DNA from: Hyphomicrobiales bacterium
GTDB taxonomy: Bacteria > Pseudomonadota > Alphaproteobacteria > Rhizobiales > Rhizobiaceae
Reading direction: 5' to 3'
Length of the DNA stretch: 64,000 nucleotides
Assembly (NCBI GenBank): GCA_900473175.1
Contig: UCKM01000016.1
Location: 1 to 64,000, forward strand
Shown: positions 34,220 to 42,826 of the stretch, one piece after another
Position numbering within the stretch: position 1 is the stretch's first letter
Layout of the letters: the number at the start of each line of letters is the position of its first letter
Notes under the pieces: model-generated
What the model saw: the letters and a program-made list of their open reading frames with translations, nothing else
The model's database searches: none
Told to the model about the DNA's origin: nothing
Made by a program: the position numbers and the translations under genes

Positions 34220-34561
34220 CTACGGCTTAGCTGAGAGAAGACTGAAAACCATTCTATCGCGTTCCTCTTTGGCGGAGGCAAGATTGTAGTCATTCAGCGA
34301 ACCCACCGTTGCGCCATCCAGGTGTCGTCCTGCCTCAGAAATGAGTGACTGCGCTTCTTTGATGAATTCGGTTTGAACGCGATCGAACGGCCAGGATTTG
34401 TCGCCCTTGACCTTAATGACGAGCAGCATGTCTTGACTGGACAGCTGCCGCATCGGCGGAATTCTCCCATCGCTCGAAAACTGAAAAACCACTTCTCCAA
34501 CAAACAAGTCGTCTTCGGGAATGTGGCTTATCTCACCAATTGAACAGCGACTAATCTTCAC
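34220..34561 (-). CDS. Hypothetical protein (113 aa)
   Basis: Unknown function. A 113-residue soluble protein starting at GTG 34561, with GGAGG six bases upstream. It begins MKISRCSIGEISHIPEDD, has a beta-rich first half (VGEVVFQF, MLLVIKVKG) and a helical second half (TEFIKEAQSLISEAGRHLDG, AKEERDRMVFSLL). No motif assignable. It is flanked by other small minus-strand genes. Confidence 0.65.
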   Translation of the reverse strand: MKISRCSIGEISHIPEDDLFVGEVVFQFSSDGRIPPMRQLSSQDMLLVIKVKGDKSWPFDRVQTEFIKEAQSLISEAGRHLDGATVGSLNDYNLASAKEERDRMVFSLLSAKP

Positions 34562-34820
34562 TCGTACCTCCGCACGGACAATCGCTCAGATGTCCTTTTG
34601 ACTTTGACGGGGAGCGTGTCAGGCCACTGGTCAATGTTGCCAAGGCGCGTGAGCATAGTCCTCCAAAGTCGAGGCTCAAGTAGATAATCAGACCTAAGCA
34701 GTAAAGATTGGGACGCCGCGGGCGCAACTAAGCACAAAAAAGCAAGTGAACGATGATTAGAGGTGTGGCCTTGATCGACACGGCATCGATGCGCACGGTT
34801 CATATTGATTGGCGGTCCAC

Positions 34821-35006
34821 TCATTGCCAATCACCGCCCATCACCTTGATAAACATCTCTATTTCCCGGCAGTTGGCGATCATCTCGATGAGCAAGCGTT
34901 CGCTGCATCCGCTCAGAAGTACAATGAATTCCTCCTCGGTGATGCCAATGCGAGACAGCTTGTCGCGCAGCTTGCTCAACGCATCGCCGAGGGCCGTTTC
35001 GCTCAT
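34821..35006 (-). CDS. Small hypothetical protein (61 aa)
   Basis: A 61-residue helical protein starting MSETALGDALSKLRDKLSRIG, with GITEEEFIVLLSGCSERLLIEMI and ending MGGDWQ. I chose ATG 35006, behind a purine-rich AAGAGAAG; a start at 35054 would add 16 basic residues. The arrangement of helices resembles small helix-turn regulators or antitoxin-like proteins, but I see no clear DNA-binding motif. The stretches on either side (34562-34820 and 35007-35245) hold nothing firm. Confidence 0.6.
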   Translation of the reverse strand: MSETALGDALSKLRDKLSRIGITEEEFIVLLSGCSERLLIEMIANCREIEMFIKVMGGDWQ

Positions 35007-35245
35007 TTTCTTCTTCTCTTGCCGCGTCAAAAAACGCAACCGCGGGCGCGTCATAGCATGGACCTATGACGTCGCGAGCGCGCCTATGGCAGCATTCCAC
35101 CACAGCAACGCGTGCGATTCCATTCCACCATTAGTATAATGTGTGACAGTAGCGTCGCCGACGGGAATGGCGGAAGGCGAAGGCGGCAGGGCTGCCACGC
35201 GATATCTATCGGGAGCGATATCGTTTCGTCTTCTAGCGAATGAAA

Positions 35246-35368
35246 TCAGGCCGAGAACAATTGGCAGATCGCCACGGCAATTGAGACGGCAAAGCCGAAG
35301 GCAAGCAGATGGCACCACATAGGCGTGGTGTAATGCATGTGGATCTCGTCTTCTTCATCTTCGTACAC
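35246..35368 (-). CDS. Small membrane protein (40 aa)
   Basis: GTG at 35368 starts MYEDEEDEIHMHYTTP followed by a single hydrophobic helix (LLAFGFAVSIAVAICQLF). GGAGAGG lies about seven bases upstream, a good site. The acidic, His-containing head and single helix are typical of small accessory membrane peptides. It is divergent from the GAF histidine kinase. Function unknown. Confidence 0.6.
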   Translation of the reverse strand: MYEDEEDEIHMHYTTPMWCHLLAFGFAVSIAVAICQLFSA

Positions 35369-35607
35369 GAACGGCCTCTCCAAGTTTGAGCCGTCCCTAT
35401 CAGTGCAATGTAAAACCTATGTGTCAAGGGCCGGCGAGGTCCGTCCAATCGTCATCGAGGCAAATCGGGAAGGATCAAAAGCGGGAACTGGCATCGGACG
35501 AGCGTAGCAGCGGACCTTCGAACCACAGCTCTCGTCAACACGCACCCACTATGGCGCTATTGACTGTAGCCGCTATAGTGACGGTGTCAGTAACAACGGA
35601 ATCCCCA

Positions 35608-36786
35608 ATGAACCACGACTTTCAAGCCGACATCGAAGCAATCGGTCGTATCGACGCTGTACCGACGATCCTCGATGTAATCTGCCGGACGACCGGGATG
35701 GGCTTTGCTGCCGTCGCGCGGGTAACCGAAGACCGATGGATTGCCTGCCAAGTCCTCGACAATATCGATTTTGGATTGAAACCCGGCGGCGAACTTGAGG
35801 TAAGGACCACGATCTGTGATGAGATCCGCGGCAGCGGCCAAGCCGTCATCATCGATGAAGTTTCACACGATTTGGTCTATTCAACACACCAGACGCCCCA
35901 GATTTATGGCTTTGAGAGCTACATTTCGATGCCCATCGTCCTGCCGAACGGAGCCTTCTTCGGCACGCTCTGCGCGATCGATCCGCGGCCTGCTCGTCTT
36001 AAGAACCCGCAGACAATCGGCATGTTCAAATTGTTCGCTGAGCTGATCGCGTTTCATCTCGATGCGAATGAGCGCCTGGCAAAGGCGGAAGCCGCGTTGG
36101 TCAATGAGCGCAAGATCTCCGAATTCAGGGAGCAGTTCGTCGCCGTACTTGGCCATGATTTGCGCAACCCGGTCGCGTCCATCGATTCGGGAACACGCCT
36201 GCTGCTGCGTACGCCGCTCGACGAAAAAGCGGCGAGCATCGTCAAACTGATCCGCGGCAGTGTGGTCCGTATGTCCGGCCTCATCGACAACGTGCTCGAT
36301 CTGGCGCGCGCCCGGCTTGGTGATGGCGTTGTGCTGGATGTGAAAGATGGCGAGCCGTTGAAGCCGACGCTGATCCAGGTCGTCGACGAATTGACCTCAG
36401 TCCACCCTGGCCGCGTCGTCGAGACCCATTTCGACTTCGAGGATCCGATCAGATGTGATCGGGGCAGGATCGGCCAGCTTCTCTCCAATCTCTTGGCAAA
36501 TGCCCTGATGCATGGATCGGATAAGGGACCTATCAGGGTCTCCGCCAAAGTGGAGCAGGGCGTATTTGCGCTCTCGGTTACCAATGTGGGAGAACCGATT
36601 CCACAGGGAGCGATCGACCAGATGTTCCTGCCGTTCTTCCGTGGCGACACGCGTTCTGGTCAGCAGGGCCTCGGCCTTGGCCTTTACATTGCTGCCGAGA
36701 TTGCAAAGATGCATGGCGGGACGCTGGACGTTTCATCTACCGATAAGGAAACCCGGTTCGCCTTCCGCATGCCCTTGCGTTCGTGA
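35608..36786 (+). CDS. GAF-domain sensor histidine kinase
   Basis: Soluble two-component kinase of 392 residues. An N-terminal GAF domain (about 15-150) holds GMGFAAVARVTEDRWIACQVLD and FGTLCAIDPRPARL, as in cofactor-binding or small-molecule GAF sensors. HisKA follows with phospho-His in VLGHDLRNPVASI, then HATPase_c with NLLANALMHG and GLGLGLYIAAEIAKMHGG. The start at 35608 (MNHDFQADIEAIGRID) is the first with family-like sequence; the open frame to 35386 is not. No response regulator gene adjoins it, so it is an orphan kinase. It converges on the integrase gene across a hairpin. Confidence 0.88.
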   Translation: MNHDFQADIEAIGRIDAVPTILDVICRTTGMGFAAVARVTEDRWIACQVLDNIDFGLKPGGELEVRTTICDEIRGSGQAVIIDEVSHDLVYSTHQTPQIYGFESYISMPIVLPNGAFFGTLCAIDPRPARLKNPQTIGMFKLFAELIAFHLDANERLAKAEAALVNERKISEFREQFVAVLGHDLRNPVASIDSGTRLLLRTPLDEKAASIVKLIRGSVVRMSGLIDNVLDLARARLGDGVVLDVKDGEPLKPTLIQVVDELTSVHPGRVVETHFDFEDPIRCDRGRIGQLLSNLLANALMHGSDKGPIRVSAKVEQGVFALSVTNVGEPIPQGAIDQMFLPFFRGDTRSGQQGLGLGLYIAAEIAKMHGGTLDVSSTDKETRFAFRMPLRS

Positions 36787-36802
36787 AGTCGCCGTAACGG
36801 GA

Positions 36803-36822
36803 GCCGATCCGTCTCGATCGGC
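36803..36822. terminator. Bidirectional hairpin between kinase and integrase
   Basis: GCCGATC and GATCGGC form a perfect 7-bp stem with a six-base loop in the short gap between two convergent genes. No T-run on either side; it may still end both transcripts. Confidence 0.5.
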
Positions 36823-36839
36823 CCGGGGACCGTCAAGAT

Positions 36840-37766
36840 TCAACGGTGTTCCAGGACGGCGATGCATGTGTCGAGATCGTTCGTCGCAAGGTGGGCATAG
36901 CGCATCGTCATTTGCAAGGTCTGGTGACCAAGCCACATCTGAACGCGCCTTATGTCGATACCGCCACGCACCAGCCGGGACGCGCAGGTGTGGCGCAGGA
37001 TGTGCGGAACCACTTGATCGTCCCGGCCGAGGCCGACTTCGGCCTTGGCATCATTCCAGATGGCGCGGAAGCGCACCTGGCTGTGCATCGAAAACGGCCC
37101 CTTCAATCTGCCGTGCTGAATCGCGACGACTTCGCGGGCACGGGAGGTGAGGGGGACGGTGCGGCTGCGGCCGGATTTGGTAAGCCAGAATGTTGATCGG
37201 CTGTCTTGCAGGTCGTTCCAGGAGAGGCCAATCGCCTCGCCGAGGCGGCAGCCGGTATCAACCAGAAAGACGCTCAGCCTGTAGCTGTCTTCGCAGCGCG
37301 CGCGAATAGCCGAGAACAGGCGCAGTTCTTCGTCGGCTTCAAGGAAGCGGATGCGGCCCTGCCGTTCCTTCTGGCGGCGGAATTCAGGTAGATTATAAAT
37401 ATCGCCCATCTTGCACGCTTTCCGCAGCAACTTGCTCAAGGCAGCCATCTTGCGATTGATGGTTGCATTGCTATTGCCGCGTTCGCGTAAAGTGCCGATC
37501 ACAGAATCGAGCATATCCTGCGTGAATACGCTGAAACGCTCGCCGCGCAATATCTCGCCGATTTCTCCGAGGAAGGAGCGGACATTCGTCTTGTGCGAAC
37601 CTTCATCCCAAAGAATGCTGATATAGTGTGCGGTTAGTTCACTGAGCGTGTAATCCCTGACCACTCGCTTGGTCGCATGATCTGCCGATTCATAGTGAAG
37701 ATCATACTGGAATCGAACGGAGAAACTGGCGTCCGCCTGCATTGGATTGAGCGTTGGGTTCAGCAT
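36840..37766 (-). CDS. Tyrosine recombinase (phage-type integrase)
   Basis: Site-specific recombinase of about 308 residues. An N-terminal SAM-like core-binding domain (ELTAHYISILWDEG ... ATINRKMAALSKLLR) precedes the catalytic domain with all tetrad parts: Arg in GCRLGEAIGLSW, HILRHTCASRL (HxxR), the His in WLGHQTLQM and the Tyr in MRYAHL. The start at 37766 (MLNPTLNPMQ) is chosen on sequence; the frame runs to 37844 without a ribosome binding site. No excisionase, attachment repeats or other mobile genes adjoin it, so it is an orphan, perhaps the leftover of an integrated element. Confidence 0.9.
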   Translation of the reverse strand: MLNPTLNPMQADASFSVRFQYDLHYESADHATKRVVRDYTLSELTAHYISILWDEGSHKTNVRSFLGEIGEILRGERFSVFTQDMLDSVIGTLRERGNSNATINRKMAALSKLLRKACKMGDIYNLPEFRRQKERQGRIRFLEADEELRLFSAIRARCEDSYRLSVFLVDTGCRLGEAIGLSWNDLQDSRSTFWLTKSGRSRTVPLTSRAREVVAIQHGRLKGPFSMHSQVRFRAIWNDAKAEVGLGRDDQVVPHILRHTCASRLVRGGIDIRRVQMWLGHQTLQMTMRYAHLATNDLDTCIAVLEHR

Positions 37767-38108
37767 GATGATTGCGCACGAATGAATAAAGAAATGATCG
37801 GATGAATATGCGACGAATAGAACCCGACCCTGCAAAAAGCGCAATCCCGGAGCCTATGCCATTTTAGGCTAATAGACTTCCGTATGATAAAGCCACCATC
37901 AGCCTTACCATATTCCAACCCAACGGGCTGCAGTTCGAACATTTCAACGTCTCCTCGGTCCGCGACCGATCAGAAATCCCTTCTCTTAAAATTTCTGTGC
38001 GCTGCTCCGTGCGAACGCTTAAAAACTTCGTTGCTGAAAATTGGTGGTTCAATTGGAAAAAAACCGACGCCGGAGCAAATCCGGCGTCGGGTAGGTCAGA
38101 TCAAATGA
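37767..38108. other. Intergenic region between integrase and porin
   Basis: About 340 bases. The right end holds the porin terminator (38057-38090). I found no tRNA fragment or direct repeat that would mark an attachment site for the neighbouring integrase, and no credible gene. The remainder probably carries the integrase promoter. Confidence 0.4.
38057..38090 (-). terminator. Rho-independent terminator of the minus-strand porin
   Basis: CCGACGCCGG and CCGGCGTCGG form a perfect 10-bp stem around AGCAAAT, followed in the minus-strand direction by a run of seven T (seen as A at 38057-38063). It lies about 20 bases after the porin stop. Confidence 0.88.
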
Positions 38109-39236
38109 TTAGAAGTTGCGCTGGAAGCGGATGATGCCCTGAAGGGCATCGTCACCGCCACCTTTTGCCTCGACAACGTCACCGCGATTACCATCAAACT
38201 TGGTGTAGTTGATTTCTGGCGTGATCTTGAAGCCAGGCACCAGTTCATATCCAACGTTCAAGGCAGCTGCAAATGTACCGTCATCTTCATAAGCAAGCTG
38301 AGCGTTGATCGTAGCTTTGTCTGAGGCCTTAATGGCTACGCCACCCCAGATCGCCCAATCACCGTACCAAGGAGCGAAATAGTTCCCGGTAAAGGCGCGC
38401 CCACCATCATCCACAGCAACGGTCTTGTCCCAGTCAGACTGATAACCACCCATTACCCAGGCTGAGATTGTGTCGGAGAATTTCACGTCGGCACGTAGTT
38501 TGCCAGCGAATTCTTCGGACACAGAGTCATAGCCAGCAACGGCCGAGATCGAACCCCAGCCCTGTTCAAACTTAGCACCAGCAACGATATGTGGCGTATA
38601 GTCATCGATCACGTGGGAAACGGTATAAACTGCCTCGCCGCTTTCGAGATCTACAGTGCTGACATCCCCGCTGCCCTGTTCGAGAGCAATGATTGCCGAG
38701 AAACCGTTGCCACCCGTGAAGGTATAGCTGATCTGGTTCGTGTTATAGTTACCTTCCTGAATCACGTCATCCGAGATGATGTCGCCCAGATAACCGGTCC
38801 AGGATGTGAAGTTCGAGTCGGTCTGACCGACGAGGAAACCGCCGAGTGTGATATAGGCGTTGTTCAGATCGACCGTCTCGGCGTCAGCACCATTCTTGAA
38901 GTTGAAACGCAGCTCAGTATACGAGCGCAGCGTACCAAGTTCGGTTTCCGAACGAGCGTCAAAGCGCAGGTCTGCACGGGCACCCTTGCTCCAGGTCTCC
39001 CGATCGACCCCAGTATATGGATCATCACCGGCCTTGGCATCATAACGGACATAACCGCTGACCTTCAGGCAGGTCTCGGTTCCCGGAATATAGAAGAAAC
39101 CCTTGCCGTATGCGTCGCAAACGCGAACGTATTCGACGGGCTCTGGTTCGGCAACGACGACTGCATCGGCAGCGCGTGCACCGGTTACTGCGACGAGAGC
39201 CGCAGCGGAGCCGAGTAGAAGGCTCTTAATGTTCAT
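38109..39236 (-). CDS. Omp2-type porin, copy 1
   Basis: Trimeric beta-barrel porin of the outer membrane, 375 residues, closely like Brucella/Ochrobactrum Omp2a/Omp2b. It has a signal peptide with cleavage after TGARA, then [20 protein letters not shown] and [14 protein letters not shown] (two conserved Cys), many alternating strands ([20 protein letters not shown]), and a C-terminal IIRFQRNF ending in Phe, as needed for barrel assembly. GGAGGTC lies upstream of the ATG. A second porin of 374 residues (40038-41162) lies inverted beyond an SMR gene, and the two share their leaders to the base. Confidence 0.96.
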   Translation of the reverse strand: MNIKSLLLGSAAALVAVTGARAADAVVVAEPEPVEYVRVCDAYGKGFFYIPGTETCLKVSGYVRYDAKAGDDPYTGVDRETWSKGARADLRFDARSETELGTLRSYTELRFNFKNGADAETVDLNNAYITLGGFLVGQTDSNFTSWTGYLGDIISDDVIQEGNYNTNQISYTFTGGNGFSAIIALEQGSGDVSTVDLESGEAVYTVSHVIDDYTPHIVAGAKFEQGWGSISAVAGYDSVSEEFAGKLRADVKFSDTISAWVMGGYQSDWDKTVAVDDGGRAFTGNYFAPWYGDWAIWGGVAIKASDKATINAQLAYEDDGTFAAALNVGYELVPGFKITPEINYTKFDGNRGDVVEAKGGGDDALQGIIRFQRNF

Positions 39237-39253
39237 TTCTGACCTCCAGTCAA
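39178..39253. repeat. Inverted repeat, left arm (porin leaders)
   Basis: This 76-base segment, which includes the ribosome binding site, start codon and most of the signal-peptide coding of the minus-strand porin, is present in exact inverted copy at 40021-40096. Similarity continues into both coding regions with scattered changes. The arms flank about 770 bases containing the SMR gene. Confidence 0.92.
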
Positions 39254-39305
39254 GATTCGCTGGAAGGGAGGTCAGATGCCCGGACAGTGCAGGCGAAACT
39301 GGATG

Positions 39306-39635
39306 TCAGTGACCGACCGAGCTGGAGAACAAATTGACGACCAGAACGCCGGCGACAATCAGGAAAAGGCCAATAATTGCCGCCATATCAAGCGTTTGCC
39401 GATACCAGAACCAGCCAACGGCAGCGATCAGGACGATTCCCGCGCCCGACCAGATCGCATAGACGATACCCACGGGAATTGTCTTGATCGGAATCGACAG
39501 CAGATAAAAAGCTGCGCCATAGCCGAGAACGCAGACCAGGGAGGGCCACAGCTTGGTGAAGCCGTCTGCCTGCTTGAGGGCTGATGTTGCCACCACTTCG
39601 CAAACTATGGCGATAACGAGGTAAAGATAAGTCAT
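39306..39635 (-). CDS. Small multidrug resistance (SMR) efflux protein
   Basis: Proton-coupled efflux of cationic compounds; a 109-residue protein with four hydrophobic helices and the membrane-embedded Glu in VCEVVATSALKQADGF, as in EmrE. Other family stretches are FYLLSIPIKTIPVGIVYAIWSG and the helix-4 GLFLIVAGVLVVNL. It lies between the two inverted porin genes, co-directional with the left one, 69 bases upstream of its start, so it may be cotranscribed with it. Subgroup (EmrE versus guanidine exporter) is uncertain, but YAIWSG and SALK fit the EmrE group. Confidence 0.93.
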   Translation of the reverse strand: MTYLYLVIAIVCEVVATSALKQADGFTKLWPSLVCVLGYGAAFYLLSIPIKTIPVGIVYAIWSGAGIVLIAAVGWFWYRQTLDMAAIIGLFLIVAGVLVVNLFSSSVGH

Positions 39636-40020
39636 GTCAAATCACCATTCAAAGCCGCTGGAACATCATTGATTCGATTCGGTCAACGGGCCGGAACCAC
39701 ACCGTAATGGCCGATTCTGGGGGGGGCTTACAGCCCAATACCGGCATGGCCCGACAAGAATTCATTAAAATCCCGGTTACCTGTATTAAGGAGTGGTAAA
39801 GATATTGCAGGGGTCGCGGCGATTTCGTGGCTTTTGTGCAACAGCGCTCTGCCATAGAGCCATCACAAGCCTTCCATCCGGACATTCGTGGTTGAAACCC
39901 CAGCGCCGGCGAGTATGGTCAGTCGGGAGGAAGGGCGTTCATCGCATTTCTTCTTGGACTTAGGGGATGGGGACAGGTTGTCCTTCAGCCAAATTGGAAT
40001 GCCCAGACCCATTTTTAACT
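39636..40020. other. Porin/SMR intergenic region
   Basis: About 390 bases with the promoters of the SMR gene (leftward) and of the plus-strand porin (rightward). The frame of the right porin is open through part of it (from 39888) but the sequence before 40038 is not signal-peptide-like. No further gene seen. Confidence 0.4.
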
Positions 40021-40096
40021 TTGACTGGAGGTCAGAAATGAACATTAAGAGCCTTCTACTCGGCTCCGCTGCGGCTCTCGTCGCAGTAACCGGTGC
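40021..40096. repeat. Inverted repeat, right arm (porin leaders)
   Basis: Exact reverse complement of 39178-39253. It carries the ribosome binding site (TGGAGGTCAG) and the start of the plus-strand porin. The first difference between arms is at base 40097. Confidence 0.92.
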
Positions 40097-41162
40097 GCGC
40101 GCTGCTGACGCAGTCGTCGTTGCCGAACCAGAGCCCGTCGAATACGTTCGCGTTTGCGACGCTTACGGCGCTGGCTTCTTCTATATTCCGGGGACCGAGA
40201 CCTGCCTGAAGATCAGCGGCTACGTCCGTTACGACGCTCAGGGCGGTGACAATCCTTACACTGGCGGCAACGTCGGCCCGAACGGCGAAGATACCTGGCA
40301 CAAGCGTACACGTGCTGAAGTTCGCTTCGATGCCCGTTCGGAAACTGAACTCGGCACTCTGCGTTCCTACATCCAGAGCCGTTTCCAGTTTGACGATGGT
40401 TCACAGAGCGGCGGTTCGCTTCCGCAGGCCTTCATTGAACTCGGTGGGTTCCGCATCGGTGTTGCCGACGAAATCTTCGGTTCGTGGACCGGTTACGCTG
40501 GCAACATCATCAACGACGACGTGATCAACTATCAGTCGGGCACGACCAACCAGATCAGCTACACCTTCGCTGGCGGCAACGGCTTCTCGGCCATCATCGC
40601 TGCTGAGCAGGGCCAGGACGGAGCCGGCGACTTCAACGTTGACTACGTCATCGACGACTACATGCCGCACGTTCTTGCTGGTGCGAAGTGGGAGCAGGGC
40701 TGGGGTGGCATCTCCGGTGTTGTTGGCTATGACTCCGTATCGGAAGACGTTGCTGTAAAGCTGCGTTTGGACCTCAAAGTCACCGACACGATCTCGTTGT
40801 TCGCAATGGGCGGCTATCAGTCCGACTATAATGCTCCGGCGTTCGACCCCACTACTGGCGTAGTTACCACCACTCGTGATGACATGAACTGGTTCGGCCT
40901 TTGGGAAGGCGACTGGGCGGCTTGGGCTGGCTTCTCTGCCAAGCTCACCGACAAGGCAACCCTCAACGGTCAGGGCGCTTACGAAGAAGAAGGCACCTAC
41001 GCTTTCGCTCTTAACGTAGCCTACGAGCTGGTTCCGGGCTTCGTGATCACGCCGGAAGTGAACTACACCAAGTTCGATGGCGTTCGTAAGGATGTAGCTG
41101 AATTCGAAAGCGGCAACGACGACGCATTCGGCGGTATCATCCGCTTCCAGCGCAACTTCTAA
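40038..41162 (+). CDS. Omp2-type porin, copy 2
   Basis: Paralogue of the porin at 38109-39236: 374 residues, identical signal peptide, same two Cys (RVCDAYGAG; TETCLK), and C-terminal IIRFQRNF. Surface-loop segments differ: here the third-strand region carries GGNVGPNGEDTWHKRTRAE and the late loop FDPTTGVVTTTRD. That pattern, conserved ends with variable loops, fits gene duplication with divergence or conversion. The start at 40038 has GGAGGTC eight bases upstream. A strong terminator follows. In Brucella the equivalent pair is regulated so that one copy dominates; that is not known here. Confidence 0.96.
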   Translation: MNIKSLLLGSAAALVAVTGARAADAVVVAEPEPVEYVRVCDAYGAGFFYIPGTETCLKISGYVRYDAQGGDNPYTGGNVGPNGEDTWHKRTRAEVRFDARSETELGTLRSYIQSRFQFDDGSQSGGSLPQAFIELGGFRIGVADEIFGSWTGYAGNIINDDVINYQSGTTNQISYTFAGGNGFSAIIAAEQGQDGAGDFNVDYVIDDYMPHVLAGAKWEQGWGGISGVVGYDSVSEDVAVKLRLDLKVTDTISLFAMGGYQSDYNAPAFDPTTGVVTTTRDDMNWFGLWEGDWAAWAGFSAKLTDKATLNGQGAYEEEGTYAFALNVAYELVPGFVITPEVNYTKFDGVRKDVAEFESGNDDAFGGIIRFQRNF

Positions 41163-41188
41163 TCCTTTACGGGATTGGTTGATTGAGA

Positions 41189-41219
41189 CCCGGCAGCTCG
41201 CGCTGCCGGGTTTTCTTTT
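41189..41219 (+). terminator. Rho-independent terminator of the plus-strand porin
   Basis: CCCGGCAGC and GCTGCCGGG form a perfect 9-bp stem with loop TCGC, followed by TTTTCTTTT. It lies 27 bases after the porin stop. Confidence 0.92.
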
Positions 41220-41309
41220 GTTTGTTGATGGGTTCCGCGTGTTGAAATGGCCATAAACATCGGGCAAGACACTTGAACCACCGACTCAGCATCAAGAAAG
41301 TCCGGTAGC

Positions 41310-41975
41310 ATGCGCATCATCAAAAGCTGGTTTTGGCCAGGCGTGATCACCGCCGCATTGTTGACGGTGCTGGCCGGATGGTTTTTGACTGCGCCGATCG
41401 ACCAGCAATTGACCGATGCTGCCAACACGGCGCTTGAAGCAGAAAATTCCTGGGCGAGCGCCGATATCGACGGCCGGGACCTTACCCTGAAGGGCGTTGC
41501 ACCGTCGGAGGAGGCCTTGGGCGCAGCCTTGAAGATCGCTACGGAAATCAACGGCGTCCGGACCGTCGATAACCAGACGACACTACTGCCGCTAGCCGAT
41601 CCGTTCTCATTTGTCGTCACAAAATCGGATGACGGAATCCTGCTGTCCGGCAACGTTCCTTACGGCGACGCGCGCGCCAAAATCTTGGCGGCTGCCGAAA
41701 ATGCCATGCCAGGCATCGAGATTCTTGACGAATTGGCCGTCGCGCGTGGCGCTCCCCAGGGCTTTTTCGATCTTGTCAACTTTGCCTTGGCTCAGGCAGC
41801 CCAATTGACCAATGGCGAAGTGGAAATCTCCGGTGAGAACTATAGTATCACCGGCACGGCCGCTAATGGCGCTGACTATGATGCAATCAATGCTGCCTTG
41901 CGGACCGGCATTCCGGGCAATGGCAGGCCGGGTGAGATCAAACTGGAAGCTCCGGTAACCGCGAGCGGCGGATAG
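41310..41975 (+). CDS. BON-domain envelope protein
   Basis: A 221-residue protein with an N-terminal membrane anchor (FWPGVITAALLTVLAGWFL) and at least two BON-like repeats: ADIDGRDLTLKGVAPSEEALGAALKIA...VRTVDNQTTLL, and DGILLSGNVPYGDARAKILAAAENAMPG, with a third, shorter one (EVEISGENYSITGTAANGADYDAI). BON domains bind membranes or lipids in periplasmic and outer-membrane proteins; relatives in rhizobia often end in an OmpA domain, which is absent here. It heads a three-gene co-directional set. Confidence 0.85.
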   Translation: MRIIKSWFWPGVITAALLTVLAGWFLTAPIDQQLTDAANTALEAENSWASADIDGRDLTLKGVAPSEEALGAALKIATEINGVRTVDNQTTLLPLADPFSFVVTKSDDGILLSGNVPYGDARAKILAAAENAMPGIEILDELAVARGAPQGFFDLVNFALAQAAQLTNGEVEISGENYSITGTAANGADYDAINAALRTGIPGNGRPGEIKLEAPVTASGG

Positions 41976-41985
41976 GGGTAAAAAT

Positions 41986-42084
41986 ATGTGGTTCTTGATT
42001 AGCCAGCTCTGGCTCTTCCTATTGATAGCTGCTCTTGTTGGTTTCTATGTGGGCTGGTCGACCCAGGACGGGAGCCGCAGCTGA
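41986..42084 (+). CDS. Small single-helix membrane peptide (32 aa)
   Basis: MWFLISQLWLFLLIAALVGFY followed by a short polar tail: one transmembrane helix and little more. AGGGG lies about seven bases before the ATG, and the gene starts 10 bases after the BON gene and ends 27 bases before the HhH-protein gene, so it is part of one transcript. Probably a small partner of one of the two neighbours. Confidence 0.65.
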   Translation: MWFLISQLWLFLLIAALVGFYVGWSTQDGSRS

Positions 42085-42111
42085 AACAGGTGTCAGGCAG
42101 GTTAGAGAACG

Positions 42112-42780
42112 ATGGTTGTATTCATTCTTCAGTCGCTGTTTCTCATCGCTGCCGCTTTCATTGTCGGTGCGATTTTGGGCAACCTTTTCAAGAGGTTCTC
42201 GCCAAGAAGAGATTCAGTCTCTGAGCGTTCAACCCGAGCAGCCGATGCGCGGCTTGCGTCTTCATCTGTCTTGCCAGCGAACGATGACGTGAAGAGATCG
42301 GCGCAAGCGGCGGCTGCGATGACACCGCCGGCGGAGCCGGTTCCGCCCTTGGCCCCGGCGGTATCGGGCCGGCCCGCAAGATCTGCCCGCAAGTCTCCGT
42401 TAAAGAAAAGCCAGCCGGCCGCGGTGGTGAAGCGCCTACAAAATCCGCGCCAGGACGACAAGCATCGACCCGTGGCGCTCAAAGCTGCTCGCCGCGGCAA
42501 CGCTGACAATCTCACCTCTATCGATGGTATCGGAAACGCCATCCAGTCTCGGCTCTTCGATCTCGGCATTTTTCACTATGATCAAATTGCCGGCTGGACC
42601 TTCGATGAGGCCACTTGGATCAGCGAGGAAATCGGCTTTCCTGGCCGTGCCCACCGTGAAGATTGGATGAAACAGGCCGTGGTTTTGGTTGGGCCCGCAG
42701 GTGGCTTGGACAAGGGTCAAGGGTCAAATACGGGTCCGAAAAGAGCGGTCCGGAGCAAGGGAACAACCAAATCCAAGTGA
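42112..42780 (+). CDS. Membrane-anchored HhH-domain protein
   Basis: A 222-residue protein with an N-terminal helix (VFILQSLFLIAAAFIVGAILGNLF), a long Ala/Pro/Ser/Lys-rich linker (about 35-135) and a C-terminal helix-hairpin-helix-like unit (DNLTSIDGIGNAIQSRLFDLGIFHYDQIAGW). Similar HhH units occur at the end of NuoE and in stand-alone rhizobial proteins. The anchor-linker-HhH design suggests contact with nucleic acid or a protein partner at the membrane. It is transcribed with the BON protein gene. Confidence 0.8.
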   Translation: MVVFILQSLFLIAAAFIVGAILGNLFKRFSPRRDSVSERSTRAADARLASSSVLPANDDVKRSAQAAAAMTPPAEPVPPLAPAVSGRPARSARKSPLKKSQPAAVVKRLQNPRQDDKHRPVALKAARRGNADNLTSIDGIGNAIQSRLFDLGIFHYDQIAGWTFDEATWISEEIGFPGRAHREDWMKQAVVLVGPAGGLDKGQGSNTGPKRAVRSKGTTKSK

Positions 42781-42826
42781 AGAGCGGATCGATCCTTAGA
42801 ACGTCTCGATTTAAACAGCAAAGGGT

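Noticed and set aside
22848-38108. Integrated island between tRNA-Arg and the integrase
   Set aside because: I looked for a copy of the tRNA 3' end near the integrase and found none; without attachment repeats the island boundary is not supported.
40401-41267. 288-codon minus-strand frame opposite porin 2
   Set aside because: Mirror of the porin codon pattern; no start signal or motif.
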